A stretch of DNA of 64,000 nucleotides, taken from NCBI RefSeq assembly GCF_008831285.2, contig NC_045143.1:21828302-21892301 (forward strand). Reading direction: 5' to 3'. The position numbers were made by a program, and so were the translations under genes. Origin of the DNA: Nymphaea colorata (Eukaryota; Streptophyta; Magnoliopsida; Nymphaeales; Nymphaeaceae). The notes beneath the pieces were generated by a model. It did not search any database. It was not told the origin of the DNA and saw only the letters and a program-made list of their open reading frames with translations. Shown piece after piece: positions 25,201 to 36,548 of this stretch. How positions within the stretch are numbered: the stretch's first letter is position 1; each line of letters begins with the position of its first letter.

Positions 25201-26590
25201 ATGTAGTTTCAACTTGAGTAAGTAATATGGTCAATTATGTTCAACCAGGATTATGTGATGAGCTGCAAATTGATTCTTACAAGGTAAATGGAGGAATTTC
25301 AAAGTGACCTTTTAATTGCGACCCAGTCAACATGTTTGTATTCTACATTCTAGTTTTAGTGAAAAATGGATATCTTGTACTGCAATTTTAATGACATTTT
25401 TCCCATTGACTTTTTGGAAATTACAAAACCCTAATTTTATTATTTCCTACATTGAGATGTCTTTACCTTTAAAAATATCATAGTTTTTCAAGTTCTGTAT
25501 AATGGGACTGGTTTCTAGAGGTGTTAGCTTTCAGAGACACCTTTCTAATTTATTTTTGACACTTCTAGCACCCTGGTTTGATCAAATTATAGAATCTGAC
25601 CTACAAAACATAGCTTGCATTTAGAGGGGAATTTTAATATATGTCAGTAGTTCATTTACACTTTTGTCATGTAGGTTAGAGAGTTATGCCTCTGAACTGC
25701 ACGACGTTACTTCAGTTAGAGGTGTCTTCAGAAGTTTATGTTTTTAAAGTATATTTAAGCTGTCATGCAGTTTTGTTATTTATTATTGTGTAGGCTTCTT
25801 CTACATGAGTTCATGTCGAGAGAGATTGTGTCCAGTTAGGTAGTGTTTAAAAAGATCCTTTTACTCTATTCGAAGTACTAATTATTGTTTGGCCTTGTCT
25901 GTTCATGTTGCACTATGATTTGGTGCTTCAATTTTGTGAGTTGAAGTCTTGCATTGGAGTTTTTGTTTGAAAAATAGTTAGCATTAGTTTAGAATTTAGT
26001 TTCTAGGTGCTTGTTTTTTTATTAGTTTAACTTGACTGAATTATTCATGTATTGATTTGATCTCATCCCTATGAACATTGAGAGCCATTTCTTAATAAAG
26101 TTTATTTTTAGTACGAGTTCAAATTAGCCTTGATTCTCGTTCCCTATAGGTTGACCCATACTGCTTTGGTAGATTGGAATTTATAACTTGGTTTGTATCT
26201 CAACTTGTTTTTTTAATGATTTATTGTATCTTTAAATATTTTAAAGCAAAAATCACATTAGATGCTAAGATATGGATGTGATATTATAAGTCCTACCATC
26301 GTCCATTAGGCATCTATTTTGCAAAACTTTCAATCAATGACACATAATTAAAAAAGCAATTGTCGTTGTTGCACTATGATTATGAGCACCATCTCAGTTA
26401 CTGGTGTATCACCACAATGATAACAACCTCATAGTGCATTAAGAAAAGGTGACAGCAAAATAGTTAACTTCATAAAAATTTAATAGGTTGTCATCAATAC
26501 AAAATCCACATACAATAATCTAATACCAAAGAAACGCCTACAATTACTGCACTACTATTATGAACAACATCTACAATTATTATTGTGTTA
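22251..26590. other. Anonymous intergenic DNA
   Basis: Positions 22,251-23,110 are G-rich and similar in style to 16,543-18,170. From 23,110 on the sequence is T-rich with no ORF I can assign. Positions 24,590-24,990 are rich in CAT trinucleotides, including an uninterrupted CATCATCATCAT near 24,810. No gene recognised. Confidence 0.4.
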
Positions 26591-27870
26591 CAATCAATAA
26601 TAAAATATCTCAACACCAAAAGATGGAACAATAGAGGACACACGGACCTCCTCTTCTGTTTTGAGCCATTTTGACTCCTTTTTGTTCTCTTTTATTCTAT
26701 GTCCCCCTCTTTCCTGTATGTATGTCTCCTCCTCCTCCTCCTTGTAATCCTTATTTTCCTCCTTAGAATTGACTTGCAAATTCTTTTGTGCTTTCATTTT
26801 TCTTTTCTCCTTTTTCTCTCCTATTCTTTCTCTTGTTTTCATGTTTACTAATTTCTTCACCCACAATTTTACTCTCATTTTCTCTGTCACTTCATTTTTT
26901 CTCTTTCAGTTTCATTTTGTACTTGTTTACTTTATTTTTTTCTCATCCAATCTCCTTTTATCTCTGTTTACCCATAGAAGATCTACACCAGAAATAGACA
27001 CCCATTCTAATGCTTTCTTTCCCAATTCCCACTGCAACACTGTAGCAATAGTGCCATCAGTAGATTCTAGTTCGTCATTGTCAGGGATGTATTTGCTAAA
27101 CATCCGTAGAAAGTCAAAGGATGACAAGTCCTCTCCTAGTGCTGGTTTGCTTGCTTTATCTACACATTATTCCATGCACCTCCAAGGGTAGTGTTGTAGT
27201 GTTTATAGCTATTGTAACGTGTTTTTTGGGTGTGTTGTCTGATTGCATTCTGTTATCCTTTTCTATTAGTGGTGCTATCAGGTAAGCACTGCCTTGAACT
27301 GAATGGCTGACTGTTTGCTACCTTTTGTTGAGGTTTTGCTTGGCTCTGCTACATTGTCCTGCTCCTTCCAAACTCTATAGTTGATATGTTGCTATCCATT
27401 ATAATGGCAGCACTCTATATGTCCTACTGCTTTTTGTTAGAGCACACTTCTTTGCCGCCTCATAATGTGTCATCATCTGCAAAACTGCAGACCTCTAACA
27501 TATGCATGTCCTTCTTATCTAGGAGTAGCCATAAAAGAATCTGCCTTCTCTTTAAGTCCTCTAGTGCACTAATGTCATAGTTCACCAAGTCTATCTTATC
27601 CAATTATATCTTTTCCTTTGGCTCTCTCTTCTTATGTGCCTATGTCATCTTACCATCATGTTTTTTATTTCCCAAGATCTTAGTCCGTTCTCCTTTACAA
27701 TGAACTCGAATGTCCTCGTTGCTCCCACTGCCTTCATTCCTGCCATTGCAACCAAACTGTAAAATTAGTAAAAATGTTTCATTAACATTAAAAAAAACTC
27801 CAAAATGAGAAGCAATAAATGAAAGAGCAGCAGGCGAAATACTATGCCTTGCCGCCAAAAGCTACTTTCA
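26591..27870 (-). other. Unresolved minus-strand coding-like segments
   Basis: Minus-strand ORFs at 27640-27858 (includes SFIASHFGVFFNVNETFLLI) and 26927-27127 (includes SSFDFLRMFSKYIPDNDELE) have ordinary, non-repetitive amino-acid composition. The segment between 26,600 and 26,990 is a pyrimidine-rich tract on the plus strand that yields Lys/Glu-rich chance ORFs. These may be exons of a decayed gene or transposon; I do not recognise the family. Confidence 0.3.
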
Positions 27871-28293
27871 TAAACTGTTATGCTCTTGGCTAGTTCTAGG
27901 TCTTAGTGCTCTCTCCAGAGGCAGAGCCACATATAGGTTGGTGTAACACCAGCGCTTCAATGTTTCTTTATGTTTGTATTAACATTTTTAAATATTTGCA
28001 ATGTTATATGCATAGTGCTCCTTTGGATGTAGAAATCTGTATGTAAATGAGTGCCTTCTAAAAAAAATTTCTTGCTCTATCACTGGCTCTTTCTAAGTCT
28101 TGACTAATAGCTTGGGATGAATAGTTTCTACAGTCGATCAAAGGAGACTTGCATGGAATAGACGACAAAGACTTGTGCCTAACTGACGATGGCAGCACAG
28201 GGGCAGACTTGTCTTTGGAAAGGGCAAGTCTTGGCACTAACAACATACTTGTTCAAGGGAAAATAGAGTAGACGATCAATTTCCAGTGGAACT

Positions 28294-31200
28294 GTTATAG
28301 ACCTTCCTATTGGGCAGCCGAGTGCAGCGACAGATGGCATCAAGAACAGCTAGGCTGGCCGAGTGGCCTCGGCCAGGCTTAGAATGTATGTGATGGAAGG
28401 CAAGGAAAAGCCTAGGGAGGCTAAGGAGATAGAAGAGAATGGTGATAGCGGGCAGTGGGCAAAGGATATCCAAGTCGGTCAAGGCATGAGGACAGGACCT
28501 AGAACCGACCAAGGCTTGAACCATTCCAGTGTCGAGTCCAAACCCATGTTGAACGAGGCAGCCTAGGGCTAGACCTAGGCAAGTTAGCTGCGAGCTCATA
28601 AGGCTCGAGACACTCTTGAACTTCCAGGACATCTCCTCTCGTTTTGCTTTAATGTTTTTGCATTGGTTTATGGTGTGGCATCTCGGTTCGAGACTCTAGT
28701 GAACCGAGACATGTTAAAGGCTATATAAACTTTGGGTTAAACGCTATGCTTATAGATAATGTGGTTGAAATTTTGATCTCATTATCTCCGTCACTTTCTC
28801 TCTCCTCCTCCTCTGTCCTTGCTCTCTCGTCTTCACGCATCTCTCCCTCTTCCTCTTCGTCTTCACCTTCTTCATGAGATGCCACCGACGGCGCCGGAAG
28901 TTCTCCATCAACACCCGACGGCTTCTTCTCATCCTTCCCCGCTCTAGCTTTTTCTCCTCAACCCCTCGGCCGAAGGATTCCAGGTTTGAAGATCCAAGGG
29001 GTTGCCGCAATGACCTCGTGTTCATCTTCAACCTACGATCCTCCTCCCCAACCAGCAAGAAAACGAAGGTTCACGGTGCAATCAGCCTCCACCACAAGGC
29101 TAATTAGAGGCTGGGACTTCTAACGGGAAGGCTGCCAAATCTAATCTCGTCCAAGCTCTTGGGTGAGATCCTACGAGACAGCAACGACATATTTCGGTTT
29201 TAACATCTAAGACAAGTATTTGATCATCCTTTCAGTGTTTGCTTAGAAATTATTTACGTAGGCAAGAGATAGGTTTGAGTCTCGGTTCAAGGATATTGAT
29301 CGCCATCCTCCGGCCACCTCCGGGCGCTGGTCTTCTAGTCTTCTTTGGCTGGAATTCAAGTGTAGCCTACTCGACTCGTCCGCCCAACATCTCCCTTGAA
29401 TCACTTGTAGAGGGCAAGATTTGGCAGTAAACATCAATGGGCTGGCCAGCTTCAAACATCACCTCCTCTTGGCTGATGGAAGGACCGAGAGATAGACCCA
29501 CCGAAAGCAGATCTATTTCCACCAGGCCGATCTATTGGCAAAAGGTATACCAGCAGTTTGACCCATGATTCAGTCCTCTTCCTGCCTAGACCGGACCAGA
29601 TCGGAGAACTCTCGACAAAGGAGGACCTATTGGCTGGAAAATCTCTTTTTGGCGGCAGTGCCTAGTCCACGAACAGCCAACCCATCCACCGGCAGCCGTT
29701 ACAACAATTTTGGCGATCCGTTGGTGAATTGTGTATCTCTAGTAATTATTTCATATTTACCCCTGGTGTATTAAAATTATCATCAAGTTAAGGAGATATT
29801 CATGAAGGTATTTTGGTACTTTAGGGAGTTATCACCTAGGGTTATAAAACCCTAGCCGCCGGCGCACTAGCCACCTTTCTTTAGCCATTGGATCCAATTC
29901 GGGCAGGAGTTTCAAATTCCATTCGTTTGTAAATCGTAGCCTTCTATCTTGCCACGTGTATTACATCGAGAATAAGAAGGCCAATAGAGGGGCCAGCTCG
30001 CCAAATCAGTTACACAAAGGGTGTAACCCCTCCACTTGCACGCCTTCTCCAAAATTGGTAGCCGTCACCACCTCATCCCATCGCCACCAATCTAGGAGAA
30101 ACAGCCCCCAACGCATAAGGTAACTCTCCCATCTGGTGCCACCTGTCCCCCATCTCCCATTCGTATTCTCCACCACCTCGCCCACTCCTAAAACGATTAC
30201 TCCCGCGTTAGGCAACTCCCCATCTCACACCAAGACCCTCATTCCACTTCCAAAAGTTCCCAAGGCCTAGCGCACAAGCCCTCAACCTCTAACCTCCACT
30301 TTCCATAACCGTCCAAGGGGATTACTCTTACGCCCTTCCACCTCGTCCACCTTCCACAGCCGACCACCATTAGCCCAGCCTCCCACGTGCACTCCTTCTC
30401 CCTCTCACGAAACCGCTTCTCATCCATCACCACTTGCCATACACAACATTAATCTGTCCCCACTCTCTCATCGCGCCTAACCCTAGCACCAACTCTCGGA
30501 CTCCCTTGCCCTAACCTATCCATTCCTAATTACCGACCTGCCCTTGCCTTACCCGAACCCGTCACCCTCACCATCGAGCTATCAACCTTCCTCTTGGCAC
30601 GCCCTACCGCTTGCAACCGATCCCTACGGCCTAGCTAGATATCTCCGCAACAAGCAAGGAGAAAGCCAGCTCAAGGTCCCGTGCCCGTTCATGTGTAGCT
30701 GTTCATCTGTTTGTGTGTAGCTGCTCTTCTTCAACATCCGCCTATGTGTAGCTGTTTATTTGTTCATGATCAACATCCAGTTGATCCGCCATCGAGGAAG
30801 ACCCTCAACGAAGGAGCTTTGCATTGTCATCCATTGCAGCCGACCTCGTCCACCACGGCCAGGGGGGCCACGACCGTCATCTTCCGTTGCTGAGATATCC
30901 TAGGGCAGCACTTCGCTGCCGGGTTTCACTTGGAACCCCTGCTGATTTAGGCTGAGCTTCTCTCGGTCGGTAATCTCTAAACCCCCCTATAGATTCATGG
31001 GATTCTCGGGTGTTTCTTGCATGCTTTGATTTCCAAACCGGCTCTAGCCATTTGCTTCCACTTGCGGTACCTCCGAGGCACCTTAGCCAATGACATGACC
31101 ATGGGGCAGCGAGACCACCTAAGGGTTTTGGGGTATGGTTTAGTCGTTCTCTGGGCATGGTTTGGTATGGTTTGCAATGGTTTGGTTGAGTGAGTTGTGA

Positions 31201-31453
31201 GCTTTCTTGTGTATCGATTGCGGTTGTAAAGCCTTGAACCTAATTTGCATGTAGTAGGGAGTGAAACCGTGGGGTTGAAAGCCTCTCCTATATCCTAGTC
31301 CTATGGGTTTTTGCACTGGGTTGTTGTTCGGCCGGGTTTAAGCTTTGTAATTTTAACTTGTTTTGGTTTTGGACTTTGGCTATCTCGAGAGATCTTGGAG
31401 TAGGATCGACGTCTGGATTGTGGTTTCGTCAAAGTCGGGTCTAAGTCATAACA
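28294..31453 (+). repeat. 5' LTR of the Gypsy element (3,160 bp)
   Basis: Begins TGTTATAGACC and ends AAGTCATAACA, with TGTTAT/ATAACA as the terminal inverted repeat. It is followed two bases later by the primer-binding site. It matches 36549-39650 along its whole length. It holds a TATA-like CTATATAAAC at 28721-28730, a CT-rich leader, a second TATA-like motif (GTTATAAAAC at 29841-29850) followed by AAACCCTAG, and a short TGTGTAGCTG repeat near 30,690-30,765. About 40 bases near 30,219-30,258 are absent from the other LTR. Confidence 0.92.
28721..28730 (+). promoter_or_regulatory. LTR TATA box
   Basis: CTATATAAAC, about 430 bp into the 5' LTR. The 3' LTR has the degraded counterpart TGTATAAACT near 36,968. 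Position and sequence fit the Pol II promoter of the element. Confidence 0.55.
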
Positions 31454-31455
31454 GT

Positions 31456-31470
31456 TGGTATCAAAGCCAT
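31456..31470 (+). other. Primer-binding site (initiator tRNA-Met)
   Basis: TGGTATCAAAGCCAT, two bases after the 5' LTR, differs by one base from the usual TGGTATCAGAGCCAT complementary to plant initiator tRNA-Met. It fixes the orientation and the 3' end of the LTR. Confidence 0.85.
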
Positions 31471-31941
31471 GTTGAGGAGTATAGCCAAGCAGTCAGTAGT
31501 GGCTTTCTAGAGCCGGGTTTACAGTTGGTCAGTTCGGTTTTTCAGTAGGAGTCAGTAGTTTAGCAGTTTGGGGTCTTTTGTTCAAAATAAGTGTAGTTAG
31601 TTTTGGGTTTTCAGCCAGCTTATTTAGTTAGTGTGCCTAAGGCCGAGCCTGCTAAGTATAGCAGCAGGGCATGGGTTTTGTGTAAAGCACAACCGAGGGT
31701 AGCTGAGCTCGAGGCATGCTGCCGAGGGGTCGGGAGGACGCAGCAGTCCAAGGCTCCACTTTAGAGCCTGTTCGAGAGCGAGGTGAGGCTGTAGAGGCAC
31801 CATGCGAGCACAGCAGTAGTCGCGCCATTCCATCTCCCTTTCAGATAGTGCACGGGCAGTTGTGGAGCCGGTAGAGCAGATTTTCAGAGCTTTTCGAGCA
31901 GTATAGACTAGTTTTTGGGCAGTTTGTGTGGAGTTGATAGA

Positions 31942-33240
31942 ATGGCAAAAAAGGGCAAGCATACAGTCATAGACTCGCCCGAGGTTGAGGCTGATATGTT
32001 GAGTCATGAGGATCAACATGAGGCTACCTCAGCGGAAGTGGGACCTCGCAACATCGATCGTATGTCCCATATTGAATCAACCCTTCATCAGATGCGTTAC
32101 GAACTCACCGAATACAAAAAGGCCCTTAATAAACTTAATGACCTTGAAGAGATTAAACAAATGATGATGACTATGACCTCCAGCCATCAATCAAAGAATG
32201 AATCAAATTGATAGAAGTATCCAAGGGCCACCACCGGGCATGGATAAGGGTAAAGGAATCTTTGGTGGTAACCCTAGTCCGACCTACACTGGTGGAAATA
32301 ATCCATTCCCTCCTAACGGGACAAGTAAGACAGGAGGAAGAGTAAATGGTGGATGGCAACCGGGTCCAGAGATAGAGTTTAGGAGCCCACTAGGTGGCAA
32401 TAATCAGCCAAATCCACCACCGTTTGGTCATGTTAGTAAAAACTGAGGTTGGGAAAGAAGGAACGATGATGACGAATTCTATATGTGGGACCCAACCTGG
32501 GATAGACAGGAAAGGCAACAAACCAGAAATAGAACACCCTCTGTAAAAATAGAATTCCCAAGGTTCAACGGCAAGGATGCCAAGGACTAGATCTTCAAGG
32601 TAGAACAATATTTCGCTTGTCAAAACGTGTCGGATGACGAGTGGGTTGTATTGTCAATTCTTCACTTTGAAGGAGAAGCCATGCAATGGTATCGCTGGCT
32701 GAAGCACACCCACCCGGTTATCGATTGGGAAAATTTTAAGGCAGCACTGCAAGTGCGATTCGGTGAATCCTCTTACACCAACTTCGATATTGAACTAAAA
32801 GACTTAAGGAAGATCTCCATAGTGCAGGAATACCAAAGCAAATTTGAAAATCTAGCGTGCATGGTAGAGTGGCCAACCAAGGCCCTAATCAGTAATTTCT
32901 TTGGTGGATTGAAAGAGGAAATAAGAATAGAAATGCAATCCCAACAGACTACTGATTTGGTGGAGTGTTTTGCAAGGGCCTGTACGATTGAAGAAAAAAA
33001 TCACCGTCTCTATGCCTTGCGGAAATCATATAAAGTAAATGAGGTCAACAAGAATAGCGCGCCTCCTCCCAGGAACCCTCCAACCGTTAAAAAGGAGGAT
33101 CCTGAGCCAGCCTACCGTGACAGAGTGCCTACCACTTACATTAGTAGGCAGGAAAGGGAAGAGATGATCAAGAACAACATATGTTTTTACTACAAGGAAA
33201 AATGAGAGAAGGGCCACAAGTGCAAAAGGTACCAAGTGTT
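31942..33240 (+). pseudogene. Gypsy gag (capsid and zinc knuckle), broken
   Basis: Starts at ATG 31942 (MAKKGKHTVIDSPE). That frame stops at about 32,209 and the coding sense continues in another frame from about 32,198 to 33,205, crossing further stops near 32,443 and 32,590. The capsid part has the typical plant Gypsy series GEAMQWYRWL, then VRFGESSYTNFDIELKDL, then FFGGLKEEIRIEM. The C-terminal zinc knuckle reads CFYYKEK-stop-EKGHKC: the second Cys is replaced by Tyr and a stop sits inside it. It is not functional. Confidence 0.85.
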
Positions 33241-33830
33241 TGAAGTCATTGATAGCGAGGATGAGTCAGATTCAATCCATGATCCAGCTAGATTCCCATG
33301 AACCCAGTTCAGATCCAGAACCAATAGAGATAGTAGAGGGGGCGTGTCATGCCCTGACCGACCCAAAACATCCTAATTCTATGAGGGTGTTAGGAAAGAT
33401 TAGAGAACCTAAGGTTTTGGTACTATTAGATTCGGGCACCACTCACAATTTCATGAGTGAAGAGGCTACCCGAGCCGTAGGATGCCAGTTGGAAGAACAA
33501 CTACCCTTGACAGTAATGGTTGGTGATGGATCAACATAAGTGCAAGGGTGTAGAACTAACCATGCAAATAATACCATTCACAGTCGACTTGTTTGTTTTA
33601 GTGTAGATGTTTTGGGAGTGCAATGGGTTGAAACATTGGGCGTAATTTCTTGGGACCTCAAAAACATGTGTATGAGCTTTGCCAAGGAGGGTGGTGACAA
33701 CCCTGTCACCCTTACCATAGTGAAAACCAATGTGGAGCCCAAGGCTGCGTTAAAGGTCATCGTCGCAAAGCAACCAGCTTTTTTGGATAGTAGCCATGGC
33801 ATCGAATGTGCCAGTCATAGAAAAAGATGA
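33240..33830 (+). pseudogene. Gypsy protease region, broken
   Basis: In a third frame relative to gag. It carries the aspartic protease motif [16 protein letters not shown] with the catalytic DSG, and ends with VMVGDGS. A stop at 33,537-33,539 cuts it, and the same frame continues to about 33,830. It leads without a frame change into the reverse transcriptase segment, apart from another stop. Confidence 0.82.
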
Positions 33831-34759
33831 GTAGGTAGTACCGCTGAAATCCAGCAAGTACTAGGGAAGTTTGAAGCTGTATTTGAGGAACCAAAAGGTC
33901 TGCCCCCGAAGCCAGCTTATGGTCACCGTCTAGTGCTGGACCAAGGGGCCGAACCTATGAATGTGCGCCTATACAGATATGGGTATGATCAGAAGGCAAA
34001 AATAGGGAGGCTTGTAAAAGAAATGTTGGACGAAGGCATTATTAGGCCTAGTTGTAGTCTGTTTTCTTCACCGGTTCTTTTAGTGAAGAAAAAGGACATC
34101 TGGCGTTTCTGCATAGACTACAGGGTGCTTAATGAGGCTACCGTTAATGACCACCATCATATTTCGGTCATTGATGAATTGCTAGACGAATTGACCGGTG
34201 TCTCAGTATTTTCAAAGTTAGACCTTCGTGCGGGTTACCATCAAATCAGGATGAATGAAAATGATATTGGGAAAATGGTGTTTAGGACTCATGACGGACA
34301 CTATGAGTTACTAGTAATGCTATTTGGTTTAATTAACGCACCTGCAACTTTTCAACCTTGCATGGATGACACCTTCAAGCGCTATCTACGTGATTCCATC
34401 CTGGTTTTCTTCGATGATATTCTGGTCTACAGCAAGACCCTTGAACAACATGCAGTACATCTGACCATGACATTGCAAATCTTGAGAGAGAATAGCCTAT
34501 ACGTGAAGTGATCTAAGTGCAGTTTTGGCCAATCTTTGATAGGCTATTTAGGGCATATCGTATCCAAAGAAGGGGTAAGAGCCGACCCCGAGAAGCTGCA
34601 TGCAATGGAGAACTGCCCATTGTGCAAGGACTTGAAAGTGTTACGATGATTTCTTGGATTGAGAGGATACAATAGGAGGTTTATACAAGGCTATGGAATC
34701 ACGTAAATGTTGAAGAATGGGGCATTCTTATGGACTGAGAAGACTAAGGCATTTGACCA
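33831..34759 (+). pseudogene. Gypsy reverse transcriptase, broken
   Basis: The open part from 33,933 to 34,511 contains [31 protein letters not shown] and the catalytic [10 protein letters not shown] with both aspartates kept. A stop at 34,509-34,511 and more stops follow before the connection domain (GYLGHIVSKEGV). A frame change comes before the RNase H ORF. The fingers and palm order is normal for Gypsy. Confidence 0.9.
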
Positions 34760-35170
34760 TTGAAATTGGCCCTCATGTCAGCACCCATACTGACTCTTCC
34801 CATTTTCAACAAAACCTTTACTGTAGAAACGGATGCTTGTGATGTTGGTATTGGAGCAATTCTTAGTCAAAAAGGCCATCTTGTAGCCTATATGTCAAAG
34901 GCACTTACTAGTTGTGCCAAACCTCTATCGACATATGAGAAAGAACTTTTGGCAATCGTCCTTGCAGTTGAGAAGTGGCGGCCATACCTCATCGGCCGAA
35001 GGTTCATTGTGAAAACAGACCAAAATAGCCTAAAGTACATGTTAAAGCAATGTGTGTCAACTCCAACCCAGCAAAGATGGCTGGCAAACCTTTCAGGCTA
35101 TGACTTCGATATTGAGTACAAACAAGGTCCGAAAAACACCGTAGCAGATGCATTGTCACATTTGAGCGAG
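34760..35170 (+). pseudogene. Gypsy RNase H domain
   Basis: An open stretch with FTVETDACDVGIGAILSQ, LSTYEKELLAIVLAVEKWRP and FIVKTDQNSLKYML, ending at NTVADALSHLS. The acidic catalytic positions (Asp in ETDA, Glu in YEKE, Asp in KTDQ, Asp in ADALS) all appear kept. This is the best preserved part of the element and it is continuous with the start of integrase. Confidence 0.88.
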
Positions 35171-36520
35171 CAACTAGCTACGTTATCAATTTTGGAAACC
35201 GATCTTTGGGAAAGGTTGGCTGCCGAGCAGCAAGAAGATGAGGGCCTTAGGCTCATAAAAGCCTCCATAAATCAGAACCTGGGATCAATACCACACTACA
35301 TAGTAAAGGGTAGCATCCTTCAATGTAAGAACAGGGCAATAGTCTCTCTGGTATCAACCTTAAAGCAAGATCTACTGCACCACTTCCACTCCACTCCATC
35401 GATGGGTCACGAGGGGGTTGCTAAGACCCTTAGCCGAATCAAAGCCTAGTTTTGGGGGCAATGAATGAAGGCAGATGTACAAAAATATGTGAGGTAGTGT
35501 TCGGTATGCCAACATGAGAAATATGAGGCGATCAAGCCTCTAGGCCACCAAAATGCACTACCGGTACCTACCAACCTGTGGGTTGATATCAAAATGGACT
35601 TTATTGATGTGATGCCACAGTGAGAGAGTAAAGAGGCCATACTAGTAGTAGTGGACAGGCTAACCAAGTATAGCCACTTTGCACTCCTGCCAATTGAAGT
35701 GTAGTGCCCATCGTTTGCAATATGGATTCAATCTTTTTGAGCTTCTTTTGGAAGGAATACATGCAGCTTATGGGCACTACACTTCAATTCAGTACCGCCC
35801 ACCACCCACAAATCGATGGGCAGAGTGAAATAGTGAACCGGTCTTTAGAAACATACTTTTGATGTTTTGTAGGCGAACGACCTAGTACATGGGTGAGATT
35901 CTTGTCATGGGTCGAATCGTCCTGTAACACAAGTTGGCACACATCTACGGGAATCACACCCTATGAAACCCTTTACGGGTTTCCACCACCCCTAATCCCA
36001 AGATATGAAGGATGAACGGCAGTAGAAGATGGGGTGGACTGCGAGTTGCGCACCAAACAGGAAGTATTAGCCTCTCTTAAGCAGAACATACTTAAGGCAC
36101 AAAATTGCATGAAATAAATGTACGCCAAAGGCCGCAAAGACCAAGAATTTGAAGTGGGCAAAAGACTTCCCATGAGGTAGAAGTCCCACTTCGAACAACC
36201 TTATTCAAAACTTCTCTTTAAATATTATGGGTCATATCTCATACTTCAAAAAATCAGGAAAGCAGCCTATGGGCTTGCTCTAGCACAAGCGGCCCTGGTT
36301 CACCCTATATTCCATGTCACTCGTCTGAAACCGCACCACGACCAATACCAGAACAGATCGAACAGTTACCAAGCCAACTGCCTATGCTTTATCGTATTTT
36401 GAGACACAGTCATGTTCAAAGGAACGGCAGGATGAGGAGAATGGGGAGGGCCTAATAGCGGAACATCTTGGGAAGAATACGAACAGATCGCCCATCGATT
36501 CCCTAATACACGAGCTTGGG
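35171..36520 (+). pseudogene. Gypsy integrase and chromodomain remnant with internal deletion
   Basis: The N-terminal HHCC zinc site is visible (HFHSTPSMGHEG then CSVCQHEK), interrupted by stops from 35,447. The first catalytic Asp is in MDFIDVM. After [18 protein letters not shown] a segment of the core is missing, including the block that normally holds the second Asp. Sequence resumes at [17 protein letters not shown] and [17 protein letters not shown], which keeps the catalytic Glu. The chromodomain survives as a frame-shifted TSWEEYEQIAHRFPNT near 36,465-36,515, which places the element among the chromoviruses. Confidence 0.83.
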
Positions 36521-36534
36521 GACAAGTTCGATTT

Positions 36535-36546
36535 AAGGATGGAAGA
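36535..36546 (+). other. Polypurine tract
   Basis: AAGGATGGAAGA, two bases before the 3' LTR start TGTTACAGACC. This is the expected site of plus-strand priming. Confidence 0.65.
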
Positions 36547-36548
36547 TC

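Noticed and set aside
26769-27191. 140-codon Phe/Ser-rich ORF
   Set aside because: Its first half is translation of a pyrimidine-rich tract. The reverse strand gives a Lys/Glu-rich ORF for the same reason.
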